Positions 51,863-62,450 of a stretch of 64,000 nt of DNA are shown here, one piece after another; position 1 is the first letter of the stretch, and every line of letters starts with the position of its first letter. The position numbers and the translations under genes were made by a program. Below the pieces are notes generated by a model that had not been told where the DNA came from, made no database searches, and saw only the letters and a program-made list of their open reading frames with translations. Location: assembly GCA_944474755.1 (NCBI GenBank), contig OX104122.1, positions 20,051,714-20,115,713 on the forward strand, read 5' to 3'. The DNA is from Limnoperna fortunei (lineage: Eukaryota; Mollusca; Bivalvia; Mytilida; Modiolidae).

Positions 51863-52395
51863 TTATCTAAAAACAAATCAATGTAGACTAAATGATTTAC
51901 AAGACTGTTATGTATAAAAAAGAGTACGAGGTCTGGGAGCACAGAAATAGATTTGAGGGGAGTTTCCCCCTGTAGCTATTAAATTCTGGCATAAACACAT
52001 GAAATCCTTCAATCTGAGACATAAAGGCAAATGTGACATTCTCTATGTTGCTTTACCCCAAGGGAAGTGTGTAATCCTAGTCAAACCTTTTGAATCATGG
52101 CTGTCAAAATATTACCATCTTACAATACAAATTGTTCATGATATAGGGGTCAACAAATGTGCTTCATAAAACAGCTAAGATGTCCATGACCCAACTTTAA
52201 AAAGTGGTAATAAATTACTTGGACGACACAGTCTTTAGTTTAAGTCGGTACCTTGTGTGAAAAGAAGGGGGATTTTTTCTTATCAATTTAAGTTTTATTT
52301 CCTTTGTCATTACTGATGACAGTAATTCTTTTTAAAATCTTTTACTGTTGTTGTTTGTAGTTTAATTTTAATATAAAATACACAAAGTTGAAAGA
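51863..52395. other. AT-rich intron sequence
   Basis: Nothing recognised beyond degenerate satellite edge up to about 51905. Confidence 0.5.
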
Positions 52396-52399
52396 CTCC

Positions 52400-52570
52400 A
52401 ACATTTATTACCAAGAATTGCCATTTTTTGCCACAGGTCTGGGGGTACACCGGATACTTTCACTTTCAGCAGTTTTGCAAGTACATCGGGACATGAAGTT
52501 TTTATTCGGGAGTAAGCGATATACTTGTAAAACTGCTGAAAGTGACCATAAAACCTCATTCAAACAAAGT
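52400..52570 (+). mobile_element. SINE 3' half with a rearranged middle
   Basis: ATTACCAAGAATTGCCATTT, CCACAGGTCTGGGGGTACAC and CTGCTGAAAGTGACC with TTCAAACAAAG follow the SINE order. An internal inverted repeat, ACTTTCAGCAGTTTTGCAAG and CTTGTAAAACTGCTGAAAGT, is not in the other copies. Confidence 0.6.
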
Positions 52571-52587
52571 TAATAACCTATAATTAG

Positions 52588-52757
52588 GGATAACACTGCC
52601 TCAAAGCTTACATTAGATATAACACTGCCTCAAAGCTTACATTAGATATAACACTACCTCAAAGCTTACATTAGATATAACACTGCCTCAAAGCTTACAT
52701 TAGATATAACACTACCTCAAAGCTTACATTAGATATTACACTGCCTCAAAGCTTACA
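52588..52757. repeat. 29-bp tandem repeat, about 6 copies
   Basis: The unit is AAAGCTTACATTAGATATAA, CACTGCCTC (29 bp). Copies differ at one or two positions (CACTACCTC). Confidence 0.95.
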
Positions 52758-53402
52758 AAGCCAATATATATCAACTTCTACAGAACAAAATATAAAACCT
52801 GTACAAGGACTTTGGAAGGGAGGCACACAAAGGTTGTCTGAAGGAGGCACTTTTTCTTAACCTACACCTCTCAAATAAAAAAAAATCAGAAAAACTGGTA
52901 CAAATGTTACATACAAGTTGTTTGCATTTTATCCTACCCTCGCATTTATAAATGCCTTCCTGGTTAGCTAGTTAAAGGGGTATACTATAGAAACTCAAAG
53001 AGAAACAAAAAAATTTTGTTTTGTTTGGGAAAGGTCAATAATGTTTAGGAAATCTATGAGAAATTCAATACAAGTTTAATTAGTGCCTGAATTAGTACAT
53101 TAAATTATTGATGATTCCAAATGTCCTTTTGATCTTCAAATATGTACTTGTTATCAATAATCTACAAGCAGTTTCTATGTGTAAATTGTAACTATGGGAG
53201 AATACTATAAATACTATCATTGATGCTAAACTCAGAAATGAATTCTCATTTAATCTTAATTAATTTCCTAAAATCCTGAAAATATATACCGAAATGTCTA
53301 AAACTGGGGCCCACAAGGCAGACATTAAAAAAACTTAAAATCAATCCAAGTACCAAGGAACATGTCTATTGTGGTTCATCGAAAAGAACAAGTTGTTCCT
53401 AC
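52758..53402. other. Intron sequence 3' of the catalytic-cysteine exon
   Basis: AT-rich, no element recognised. It lies within the 15.4-kb intron (53402-38018). Confidence 0.5.
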
Positions 53403-53609
53403 CATTTGGATTTACGTAGGTTCCCGACATGAACACAAGGTCTCCTGGTTTCATCTGTTCCTCTGATTCAACTGTGATTGGCAGTGAATCAAACATGTAG
53501 GCTTGGTTCCAGGGTCCTATTATAAAGCCAAAATCAGATGCAAGGTCCCGAAGAACTTGTCGGACCAAACCACAACAATCTAAAAATAACTTTGAATTGT
53601 ATTCTTCAC
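53403..53609 (-). CDS. NlpC/P60-like gene, catalytic-cysteine exon
   Basis: This exon has 207 nt (2 + 68 codons + 1). The acceptor is CGTTTTTCCTTTAATTTCAG (AG at 53611-53610) and the donor is AATG|GTAGGA (GT at 53402-53401). It encodes residues 52-119. DCCGLV at 61-66 aligns with the NlpC/P60 nucleophile motif D-C-S-G-L-V, so Cys62 is the predicted nucleophile and Cys63 replaces the usual Ser. MKPGDLVFMSGTY at 103-115 is the family's P-G-D-L-V-F strand. Between them lies GPWNQAYMFDSLP (82-94), where bacterial members usually have a substrate-binding loop. NlpC/P60 enzymes are papain-fold cysteine peptidases or amidases, best known for cutting peptidoglycan stem peptides. What this eukaryotic member cuts, if anything, cannot be read from the sequence. 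Reading through the donor reaches a stop after about 20 unrelated residues, which supports splicing here. The next intron is about 15.4 kb and largely satellite. Confidence 0.9.
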
Positions 53610-53749
53610 CTGAAATTAAAGGAAAAACGCATTTTTGGACACCGCAACAAATCCCATAACACAATACTCATTTGACAATATCCCTACAGTAAAACGCTTG
53701 AACTGTAGAAACATCATCAGAGTTTATGTGAAGATGCTGTTTCTATGCA

Positions 53750-54838
53750 TTATATCGTTTAATTGTGTGGAACCGTTTCAGAGAAGAAGCTGTTTGTATG
53801 GTTTTCCAATAGGATCCTATGTTAAGCTGTGTTCCGCAGTGGTGGCAATCTCGGATTTTGGATTGCCACAAAAAACTCAAACTTTGTAAAGGACCATCTA
53901 AGGTACATTTATGCAATATTTCAAATCAATCTGCCATGCCGATTGTAAAAAGAAGAGTTTTGAAATTTCAGCCAGTCAGAACCCATAAGTGGCCATGGAA
54001 GCCATGTTCAATTTGAAATTGGCCTGAAAAACTCAAAATAATAAGATAAATATCCACTCATCATTTCCTTAAAATTTAGCTTCATTGTTTGAAACAGTTT
54101 CCAAGAAAAAGTTGTTTGTATGTTTTTTTCATAGGGTCCTATGTTAGACTAAGTCCTGCTATGGCAGCCATCTTGGAATTTGAATCGGTACATAAAACTC
54201 TAACTTTGCAAAGGACCATCTAAGGTACATTTATTCAATATTTCAAATCGATTTGCCATGCAGTTTATGAGAAGAATAATTTTAAAATTAAGCCAATCAG
54301 AATGCATTAATGCCCTGGAAGCCATGTTGAATTTGCAATTGGTTTGAAAACTCAAAATAATAAGATAATTATGCAAGCTTCAATTCCTTATTAATTTGGC
54401 TTCATTGTGTGGAACATTTTCCAAGAAGTTGTTTGTATCTTTGTCCTATAAGGTCCTATGTTAAACTATGTCCTGCGATAGTGGCCATCTTGGATTTTGG
54501 ATTGGCACAAATAACTCGAACTTTGTAGAGGACCATCTAAGGTACATTTTTGCAATATTTCAAATCAATCTGCTAAGCAGTTTATGAGAAGATTTTTTTA
54601 ATTTCAGCCAATCAGAATGCATAAATGGGCCCGGCAGCCATGTTTCATGTTTGATCAGCACTAAAAACTCAAACTTTGTTAAGAACAACAGAATAAACAT
54701 TCTTGCGAAGTTTGGTTCCAATTGGTCAAGTGTATGTGGAGAAGAAGATTGAAAGTTTACGGCCGACGAAGACGATGACGACACCCCAAATGATGAGAAT
54801 AGCTCACACTGACAATTTGGGTCAGGTGACCTAAAAAC
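53750..54838. mobile_element. Degenerate repeat element, about 320-bp modules x 3, related to the 28.9-kb element
   Basis: Modules share GTTTGTATG(G/T)TTTT, (A/T)AGG(A/G)TCCTATGTTA, GGACCATCTAAGGTACATTT and GCAATATTTCAAATC. The right end GACGATGACGACACCCCAAA, TGATGAGAATAGCTCAC, TTTGGGTCAGGTGACCTAAA matches the right end at 30370-30436. No left end is seen. It sits in the 2.0-kb intron between the first two exons recognised (55616-53610), starting about 140 bases 5' of the catalytic-cysteine exon. Confidence 0.65.
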
Positions 54839-55616
54839 TATTGAGTTTTTTTTCTCTGTCCTATAAGGCTACTTGTATTTGGATTTTTGTCGAATTTATG
54901 CTATCAAAGTGTTTCCGATCAAATTAATCAATAATCTAACCAATAAATACTTCTTACTATAAAAACTGTCAAATTATTGTCAGTTTATCAGACATTCCTT
55001 TACAACATTTTATAAAGCCTGATCATCAATAGCTGTTAATGACAGAATCATGTAAGTTAACTCTTGCTATTTTGTCCTTGGTTTCTTACAAGATTGAAAA
55101 TAATTAGTCTCCTTTGAAGTTATTTAAACTCCATTTTACTGTTGTTCCAAGCCATTTCCTTAATGGAAGAAACTGACAAGAATTTTTATTTGAAAACTAC
55201 AAAATCTTTAATGTTTGTCTATTTGGAGGGCTAATCACAATGATCAAAGACAAAGCATAATTCCCCCAAGCCACAAGTCAGGATAAAATGGGATTTTAGT
55301 TGATGTGCTGATTTCACCAATTAAAGACCAATCTTAAATTGTAAATGTCCATAAATTTAAAAAAAAAAAATTATTATGGCCATCCTTCTTTGCAATTTTT
55401 CAATCCAAAATTTGAGCGGTAGGTAGGTAACTTAATTTTAGTCACATAATTCACATACCCAATCTAGTAAAACACGAAAAAGATAGTTTCAAAAAAGAGG
55501 TTCCTTAATACAACGTGTGTGTCACACAGTGTGTGGTACTAAATTTGCCTAGTCAGCCATGAAATCACAATCAATTCTCGTTTTTTTATATGTGGCTAAC
55601 ATGATAACAAACTTAC

Positions 55617-55767
55617 TATCTTTAGGCCAATACTTTCTGGCATATGGACAACCAAAATATTTTTTTGCTTGGTTAATAAATTTCACTCTGAGTTGTTGCA
55701 TAAACTTTGGGTTCTTCTGTCTTTTTAGTCTTGCTCTTCTGACCTTCCTTCGCTTTGCAATTTCCTT
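55617..55767 (-). CDS. NlpC/P60-like gene, first exon seen (basic N-terminal segment and start of the domain)
   Basis: This 151-nt internal exon encodes 50 residues plus one base. I number the spliced protein from its first codon. The acceptor is a pyrimidine-rich TTTTTTATTCCAG (AG at 55769-55768) and the donor is A|GTAAGTTT (GT at 55616-55615), a strong site. Residues 1-28 are very rich in Lys and Arg, which could be a nuclear or nucleolar signal or a nucleic-acid-binding segment. Residues 29-50 contain FINQAKKYFGCPY, which matches the helix that opens NlpC/P60 domains (consensus roughly A-x-x-x-x-G-x-P-Y). The exon starts in phase 0 and ends in phase 1; the spare A joins the GT of the next exon to give Ser51. 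No initiator Met with a promoter was found upstream, so at least one 5' exon is missing from this model. The call rests on splice sites, phase and motif continuity with the next exon. Confidence 0.82.
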
Positions 55768-58700
55768 CTGGAATAAAAAACCAAGTCTTTTTTTTAAATT
55801 GCTGGTTTGGAATTTTTAACAAGTCTACTTGAAAAAAAATAAAATAAAATAAAAATGAAGATCTATTATAGATGACATTTTACATCATTCGACTGGAGGC
55901 ATAATTTGTCATTTGACAGTTTTTACTTATATTTGGACTAACTAAAGGCCTAGTCTTCAGTATTTTAAACTATTCAGGACAACACAATATATTCGGAAAA
56001 AAATTGTTCATGTAGATGCTAACATTAAGACATTCATTTAATAGTAATTATGAATTAAGTGGACTAAGAAATAAGAGATAGTTCAACATAACAACTGTTT
56101 CATTGTGCCACAATGTATAACCAACAAAATGTTTAATTCTTTAAGGATTAAAAATAATTTTTCATGTATTCAACAAATTTTACTTCCATAATAAATTCAT
56201 TTATTTATAATCATTTGCAAATATTTCCACACTTGAATTATAAAAATATGACATCTACAAAATCTAAATAAATTTATATATGTTTTTAAACATTCAATTA
56301 TAGCTGTATATGTCATAGATACTACTTTATAGTTAAGTACCTCTATGTCCTATTTTCAATTTAATTAAACAGTGTAAATGAAAACATCTCAATTCCAATA
56401 TTTGCTTCATGACTTAATATTAATATTGTAGAGGTTCATATTTCCCAATTTTATAATTTTATTCTAGTTTGGTTCAAGTTCTGTGGTATATTTTGTTGGC
56501 CTTCAACTGCTTAAATGTATTTCAATATACAGCAAATTACATATGAACATGAAACCAACAATAACATTGTAACTGATGTATTACCTTCTAATCAAGTTAA
56601 TAAAATAGATTGAACTCTCCCTCCCACTGTAATGTTAAACACCCAAAATATTATTTTTAGCATTAAACATTTACAGGTATTTAACAATAATTATTCAGAT
56701 TTGTTAGTTATGCAATAAATGATAATTGGTCTTTCAAAATTCTAACAATTTTTAAATTAGCTTCCAAAGGTTATGTCATTAATCTCTATGTTATACCATG
56801 TAAACTTAGCTTAGGACACTTTGTTCAATTCAGTCTTAAACATACAAGAACTTTCATGAAATGGGCATATGGAAGTATTATGTCACAATATTAAATCTTT
56901 CCTTTATCCAGATCAAAGATAATGTAATACAGAAGCCACTTCACATTACTGGACAAACAAAAACTAAGAAATGACTTGTAAAATTACAGGAAGATTAACA
57001 TATGTGGGGATTTCAATGTTGACAGAACGGCTATGGAAACCATGTTCAAACAAGGCTAGTTATGACAACAAGAAATCTATAGGCCATGTTTGTCTACCCA
57101 ATCGGACAATGATTTGGTAAATATTTAGACACTTCAATTAGTAATTGCTATGTGAAAGGTAATCCAAATATAGTGGTGCTTTTTATTCCGTCATTCTGTA
57201 GACATGTCGTGACACCAGTTCTGCTGTGAACATTAAAAGCCTAATATTTTGTAATGGAAAAGGATACTTGTAAATAAAAATGTTTAATTCTGAACATCAA
57301 AACTGATGTTATTTAATAGATTATATTAAATTCAATAAATGAAAAGTAATAACTTTTGACATTAAAATTTTGTAAATGTATTTTAACATAATTTAAATAC
57401 AAATTAAGCTTTGTCCAGCTTACAAGAACTTTCAATATAACCAGTTATTCAACTTAATTTTGGCAAACAATTTGGAACCAACAGAAATCAATTTTAAGGA
57501 ACCATATTTTTAATTTAATTTCTTTTAGTGTCCAAGATTTAATACATAATGAAATAACTTTTTTTACATCATAAGATCAATACACAAATAGACAGTTGTG
57601 ATTTATAATGAACAAATTAAAAGTTTTCATTGGAATTACAGTAAAAAAGATCAGAAATTTACTATATCCTTACTACAAGCAGTAAAATTGATTTCTTTCT
57701 AGTCACATACTTGTATACAAATTTTGTGTATTCGAATATAAAGAAACAGACATCAAGAGCATCTGACATACATGTGTATAAGTAAGTACATGTATGCATT
57801 TTTTGTTCACAAAAGAAAAAAAAATATTAAACAATTTTTATTTATTTAGTTCTGATATAAAACATTTAATGATTAGTTAAAAAATTGTGTGTATACTTCA
57901 ATGAACAAAATAGAGTTGTCATGGCCACAGGTGCAAGCCGGGGCCCCAAACAGGCTTAAATCTTGTATCAAGATAATACATTATGGTTATTTATATTACA
58001 CAAGACCTTTATGTTGCTTGTTCATTTCATGTATGTTTCCAATGTTTTTGTTGCTTGTTGTTAGTGATTTTTCTGTTATGTTAATTTAACATGCCATCAG
58101 ATCATCTGATTTACTTTTAAAATTCAATAAATAAGTACTACTTGGTGACGGCTCTACTCGATAAAACTGCACCAGGATTTTGTCCCTCCTCAATCAGTAT
58201 TAATGAGAGAATCAATGAAAGCTTACACAGTATTAGATCTAAGAAGATTGTGAAAGAAAGGAAGATTTCTATCTAGTCAACTTATTAATAAGACTTTTAA
58301 AAGATCATTTTTATTAATTCAGGAAATATTAAAATATTAAACACATATTATACACTGTAGGTAGGGCAGCAAGAACATTAATTATTTTTTTCGTTCAGTC
58401 AGAATGAGATTTACAACAATATCATAGTGCAGCCATTTTCAGTGGAAAAGAAACCACAGTGCATTATGAGATATCCCCCCACCCCACCCCCAGACCTCCA
58501 GCAGGAAACATGACAATACTTCATAACCATAGCTGGAGCAGTCATATGTGACGTTTTTATTTTTTTTTTTTAATAAAATATCATGTTTTTCTTTAAAGAA
58601 AAAAAAACAAGAAATCATAAAGATTTACCTGAAAATAATCAAAACAACCAATATATGTAAAAATAATAATTTATATTTTTTATTTTATTAAATATGCTTT

Positions 58701-59785
58701 ATAACTGTAACTAAGTAGAACACAGTGCAACATGAATTTTATTATCCTCATAATGAAATGCCAAGCCTGGACAACAATAAAAGAAAGCTGGCCCCACTTC
58801 AACAAATCTTCTTACCCTATCTCTCACCCAACAAGATTTATATAAATACATATATTTATACAAATATAGAAACTAGACTGTTATTTGTCATGGTCACTCA
58901 AATGCCACAGTTAACTTATAGGACATGGATATTTTGGTCAACCTCAATATCAAAATAGTTAATGAAAAGATGACAAATTTTCATGATCCAAGGTTAACAA
59001 ATGTTACTATTTATAGCAGAAATTTACAACTATGATGATACAGGTAAAACACTATATATCACATTTCATATAATTTATTTGTGCATACAAATAAAATGAC
59101 ACACTTTGATAGCAATCCATATGGTTTTAATTCAGTGTTTTTACCCTGGGTAGCATTTTACAACGCTAATAATGGATTTTATTTTCTGCTCTGATGAACT
59201 GTGTAAAAAATCAATATGCATGATTACAATTTCATTAGAGTTGTCATGGAAACACAACAGGGCATGTACTGTTCTTACCTGATTCAGCCTTGTAAGAAAT
59301 TTCAATTAAATGTGGATCAAAAGTTCATCATGGGTGAAAAAATAAAATATAAGATTTTTAATTTTAACACAGGATACAGATTTTTAGAGTATATGACCAA
59401 CACTTGACACTTACATATTTAAATAAAATGAATTTTTCTTGCACCTTGCAATAAGTATAAATAAATTACATTTTCCCATCAATTTACTGAATAGAATTCA
59501 CACAGATGGAACGAAATTTAGATTCAAAGCTAGATACTACATTAAATGTGGTTTTATGGTCCGCAATATAAGAAGTTTAATAGTTGCTTGCATAAGATGC
59601 ATATAATAAAGTAATTGTACACAAGTATACTTCAAAGCCAAAGTCGAGCTCTATTTCCAAATATTTCATTTCAAGGTAGAAGCTATTTAATATTGTTGAT
59701 CCTTACCATTCAGAAAGTAGCTTAACTTCATTCAAGACAAATTCAAATAAATAAACAATAAAAATAAACAATGTTGGTTTCAGTG
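55768..59785. other. AT-rich sequence upstream of the first exon seen
   Basis: I searched the minus strand for a 5' exon or promoter and found none I can support. TTTAC|CTG at 58626 and CTTAC|CTG at 59277 read as good minus-strand donors, but the adjoining sequence is not open or is repeat-like. Weak repeat fragments (GAGTTGTCATGG at 57913 and 59238) recur. Confidence 0.45.
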
Positions 59786-59892
59786 AGGTTTTAAACAATA
59801 TTCATGAATTTCTCAGTTATTTCATGGATGGCAGCCAGTTAAGTGGTAGACAAAGCCCAGGTACACTATGGAAACCCCCATCAATTGGCAGT
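59786..59892 (-). mobile_element. SINE fragment
   Basis: On the minus strand it carries CCAATTGATGGGGG, ACTGGCTGCCATCCATGAAA and TAACTGAGAAATTCATGAAT in SINE order, with a diverged end. Confidence 0.45.
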
Positions 59893-60079
59893 AAACTAAA
59901 TTAGTAAAGCTTATATTATAGCCAACCGAAAATAGCTTTTGTCATTGATCTTTCACATACTCGGAGACTGCCATTCTCCCAAAACAAAAATGCATATTAC
60001 TTAACTTTATTAATTAACTTCTATAATATTCACTTAGATAACAGCAAAACTGCAGATATTATATATTTTGCTGAACCAG

Positions 60080-60340
60080 TCCAATACAGATTTTACTAGT
60101 CCAATATCGGTATTGGCCTGATCGACCCGTATTGGCCCGATGCCAACCTGTATTGGCCTAATTGATTTGGACTAGTTAATTAATAAAGATATCATTACGT
60201 GATGATTTCTGTATTGGCCTAGTTATTGGTCCTTTGTAAGCTTTATTGTCCTTCAACTGCGCCTCAGGCCAATAAGGCAAGCCTTGGACCAATAACTAGG
60301 CTAATACAGAAATCATAACGTAATAATATCATAGTATTAA
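60080..60340. mobile_element. Foldback element with TATTGGCC repeats
   Basis: GATATCATTACGTGATGATT, TCTGTATTGGCCTAGTTATT, GGTCCTTTGTAAGC (60188-60242) is mirrored by GCAAGCCTTGGACCAATAAC, TAGGCTAATACAGAAATCAT, AACGTAATAATATC (60277-60330). The loop is about 25-30 bp. To the left (60080-60160) CGTATTGGCC and TGTATTGGCC recur, perhaps a partial second copy. There is no coding frame. Confidence 0.8.
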
Positions 60341-62215
60341 CAGAATTGGCCAAAACAGGGCAGGGTTAATAAATAGAACTATACATGTATATTCACTATG
60401 TAATAATGAGACATGTTGAACAACTGTTCAGCTCTATTGTGGCATCTAGTCTTGGGGAGGAAAAATGGCATTCCTTGTCAAAGGATTCTAATATGCGTTC
60501 GCTATGTAAACAAAGCCATGCGTAAGTTGTCAGTTTCAGTAGGTTAGATTTTAACCAAAATTTTAACTTTTCTTACCATAATTATTGTTTTTTGTTAACT
60601 AAATTGTTATTTTTAAACTGAATTCTGAGATTTGTATGATTCAACACAATGCTATTAATTATTTGTCTCACCACTCTACATAATGACATGTTCGAGCAAT
60701 GTGGAACAGCAGTAGTTGCATACATTTTTATGCTGCTTCAATGTACATGTACAGATTAAGTATTTATCATAATCAGAATTAAAATAATTCATGCATGCCA
60801 AACTTAAGTTGTTTTAACCTGGGTGGGCATTATATTCATGATATTTTACCCTCGTTATCACTCGGGCAAAATATTCACAAATATCATACTCACCCATGTT
60901 AAAACGACAATAAAGTATGGTACACATGAATTATTTCTTAAGAGCACAAAGTTGGACTCTAATCTGCAACCAGTGTTACACTGTTTACTAACCTTAACCT
61001 GTCAGCCCAGAAAAAAAACAATACAATGGAATATTTCAGCATTTGTTTTTATGATTGGTTGGGTGGGGGTAGGTGGAGGGGTTAACAAATAATATAGACA
61101 AAAATACTATTTTATATTATATTTCTGTACTTCTCACAAAAAAATTGTGTGCAGTTAATACACTTAACAGTCATCTCAATACCTCTCCATTGTATGACTT
61201 GGTTTATCACAAAAATAGATACAATTTAAAAGTATTGTCTGAGTGAACAATCATGTTTTATTTATTCAAACTTATGTAAGTCATCAATCGTAACAAATTT
61301 GAAAATTACAAATTTTCTAGTGTCTTTGACATAGTCTGAAAAATTCTAAAGGATATTCCATTCATCATGTTTTCCATAAAAATGTTTAAGAATTAAAGGA
61401 TATGAAAGAAGACATGTCACTACAACATGTTATCAATCATTTTTTTTTGTCAGACATGCATATAAAACTATCGCAGACCAAAGCCAACAATTAAAACAAA
61501 GCCTCATCAATAACGGAATGTCTTTGTTTGAGCAAGACAAAAGAACTGAAAAAACTAAACTGAAAAAATTCATTGTCATCAGATGGTGAGGAAAAGAAAG
61601 AATATATGAAAACAAAACTATAAAAGTCTAAATCAAATGCCTAATTGTTTAAATCTCTGACAATGTCTCAAAATTCATTATTTTCTGGAAGAAATGACTG
61701 AAAGGTGAAAAAAGTGAATCAAGGTTTTCACTCATACATGACACATAGAATATTAAAATGCTGGCTTTTGGTTGGTCTATAGATGGTGTATTTTTAAAAT
61801 TTCCTTATTTCTAACATTTGAAGGGGGTTTCCCCATTAATATTGGCATCACTGGAGTATTCTGCTTCCTTTTTTGCTTATTTTAACCATGTACAGTGGTG
61901 TAAGCTAAAAAAATTCATCATTTTTTACCTCTTAAGATACCGGTCTCATGATGAAATTTTCATAGTCTATAAGGCTCGGGAAATTTCCCATCTCTTGACT
62001 ACAATTGTTTACAAATATCCCTCCAAGGCTTATTATATCTGTTAAAACTTAACTTTAATTGTTTTATCAGTTAACACTAGACAGAATTGTCTCCCCTGTA
62101 CACCGTATCATAGTTGGACCATGTTACTGTACTACGGATATGAGCTTTTAAATAAACCATAATAAAATAGCAAGCAAATTAACCGACTGATAGTCAAGGG
62201 CAAATACAAGTTTGG
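60341..62215. other. AT-rich sequence, nothing firm
   Basis: A short SINE-like stretch may lie at 60420-60490 (minus; TGACAAGGAATGCCAT). No exon or RNA gene recognised. The 89-codon frame at 60823-61092 has no supporting features. Confidence 0.45.
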
Positions 62216-62216
62216 A

Positions 62217-62450
62217 TTCAGGTGAATCGGTGATGAGTGGTTAAGGTAGTTAGTCATCTTCAATTGATCACTTGGATTGTCAACACTGAGGTTGTGGGTT
62301 CTAGTTTCACTGTAGGCAGTGTTTGCTAACACCAATTTTGATTAACAAAGATTGCCAGGTTTCCTACCAAAGTTTCTGGGTTTTCTCTGGGTACTCCTGC
62401 TTCCTCCCCAATAAAAACTGGATTTTAACACCATTCCAACAAAACAAAAC
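62217..62450 (+). mobile_element. tRNA-headed SINE, full length
   Basis: The head reads GGTGATGAGTGGTTAAGGTA and GTTAGTCATCTTCAATTGAT. The head end GAGGTTGTGGGTTCTAGTTT holds a B-box-like segment. The body is TTGATTAACAAAGATTGCCA, GGTTTCCTACCAAAG, GGGTACTCCTGCTTCCTCCC, and the tail CAATAAAAACTGGATTTTAA. The head is the closest match in the window to the satellite unit at 4.2-10.1 kb. Confidence 0.82.

Noticed and set aside
53341..53402. Continuation of the catalytic-cysteine frame to a stop at 53341
   Set aside because: The donor AATG|GTAGGA joins in phase to the histidine exon and restores the family motif; the read-through residues are intronic.
58140..58275. Minus-strand open stretch with a hydrophobic run then EEGQNPGAVLSS, as a possible signal-peptide 5' exon
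   Set aside because: It ends in a stop (TAG) right after AAG and offers no donor in a phase that would join the first exon seen. Probably a repeat remnant.
59216..59345. Strong minus-strand donor-like site (CAG|GTAAGAAC at about 59277)
   Set aside because: The adjoining sequence on the exon side has stops in frame and resembles repeat sequence found elsewhere in the window (GAGTTGTCATGG).
60823..61092. 89-codon plus-strand frame ending in a Gly/Val run
   Set aside because: No supporting splice sites, homologue or start context; the end is a G-rich simple stretch (GGGTGGGGGTAGGTGG).
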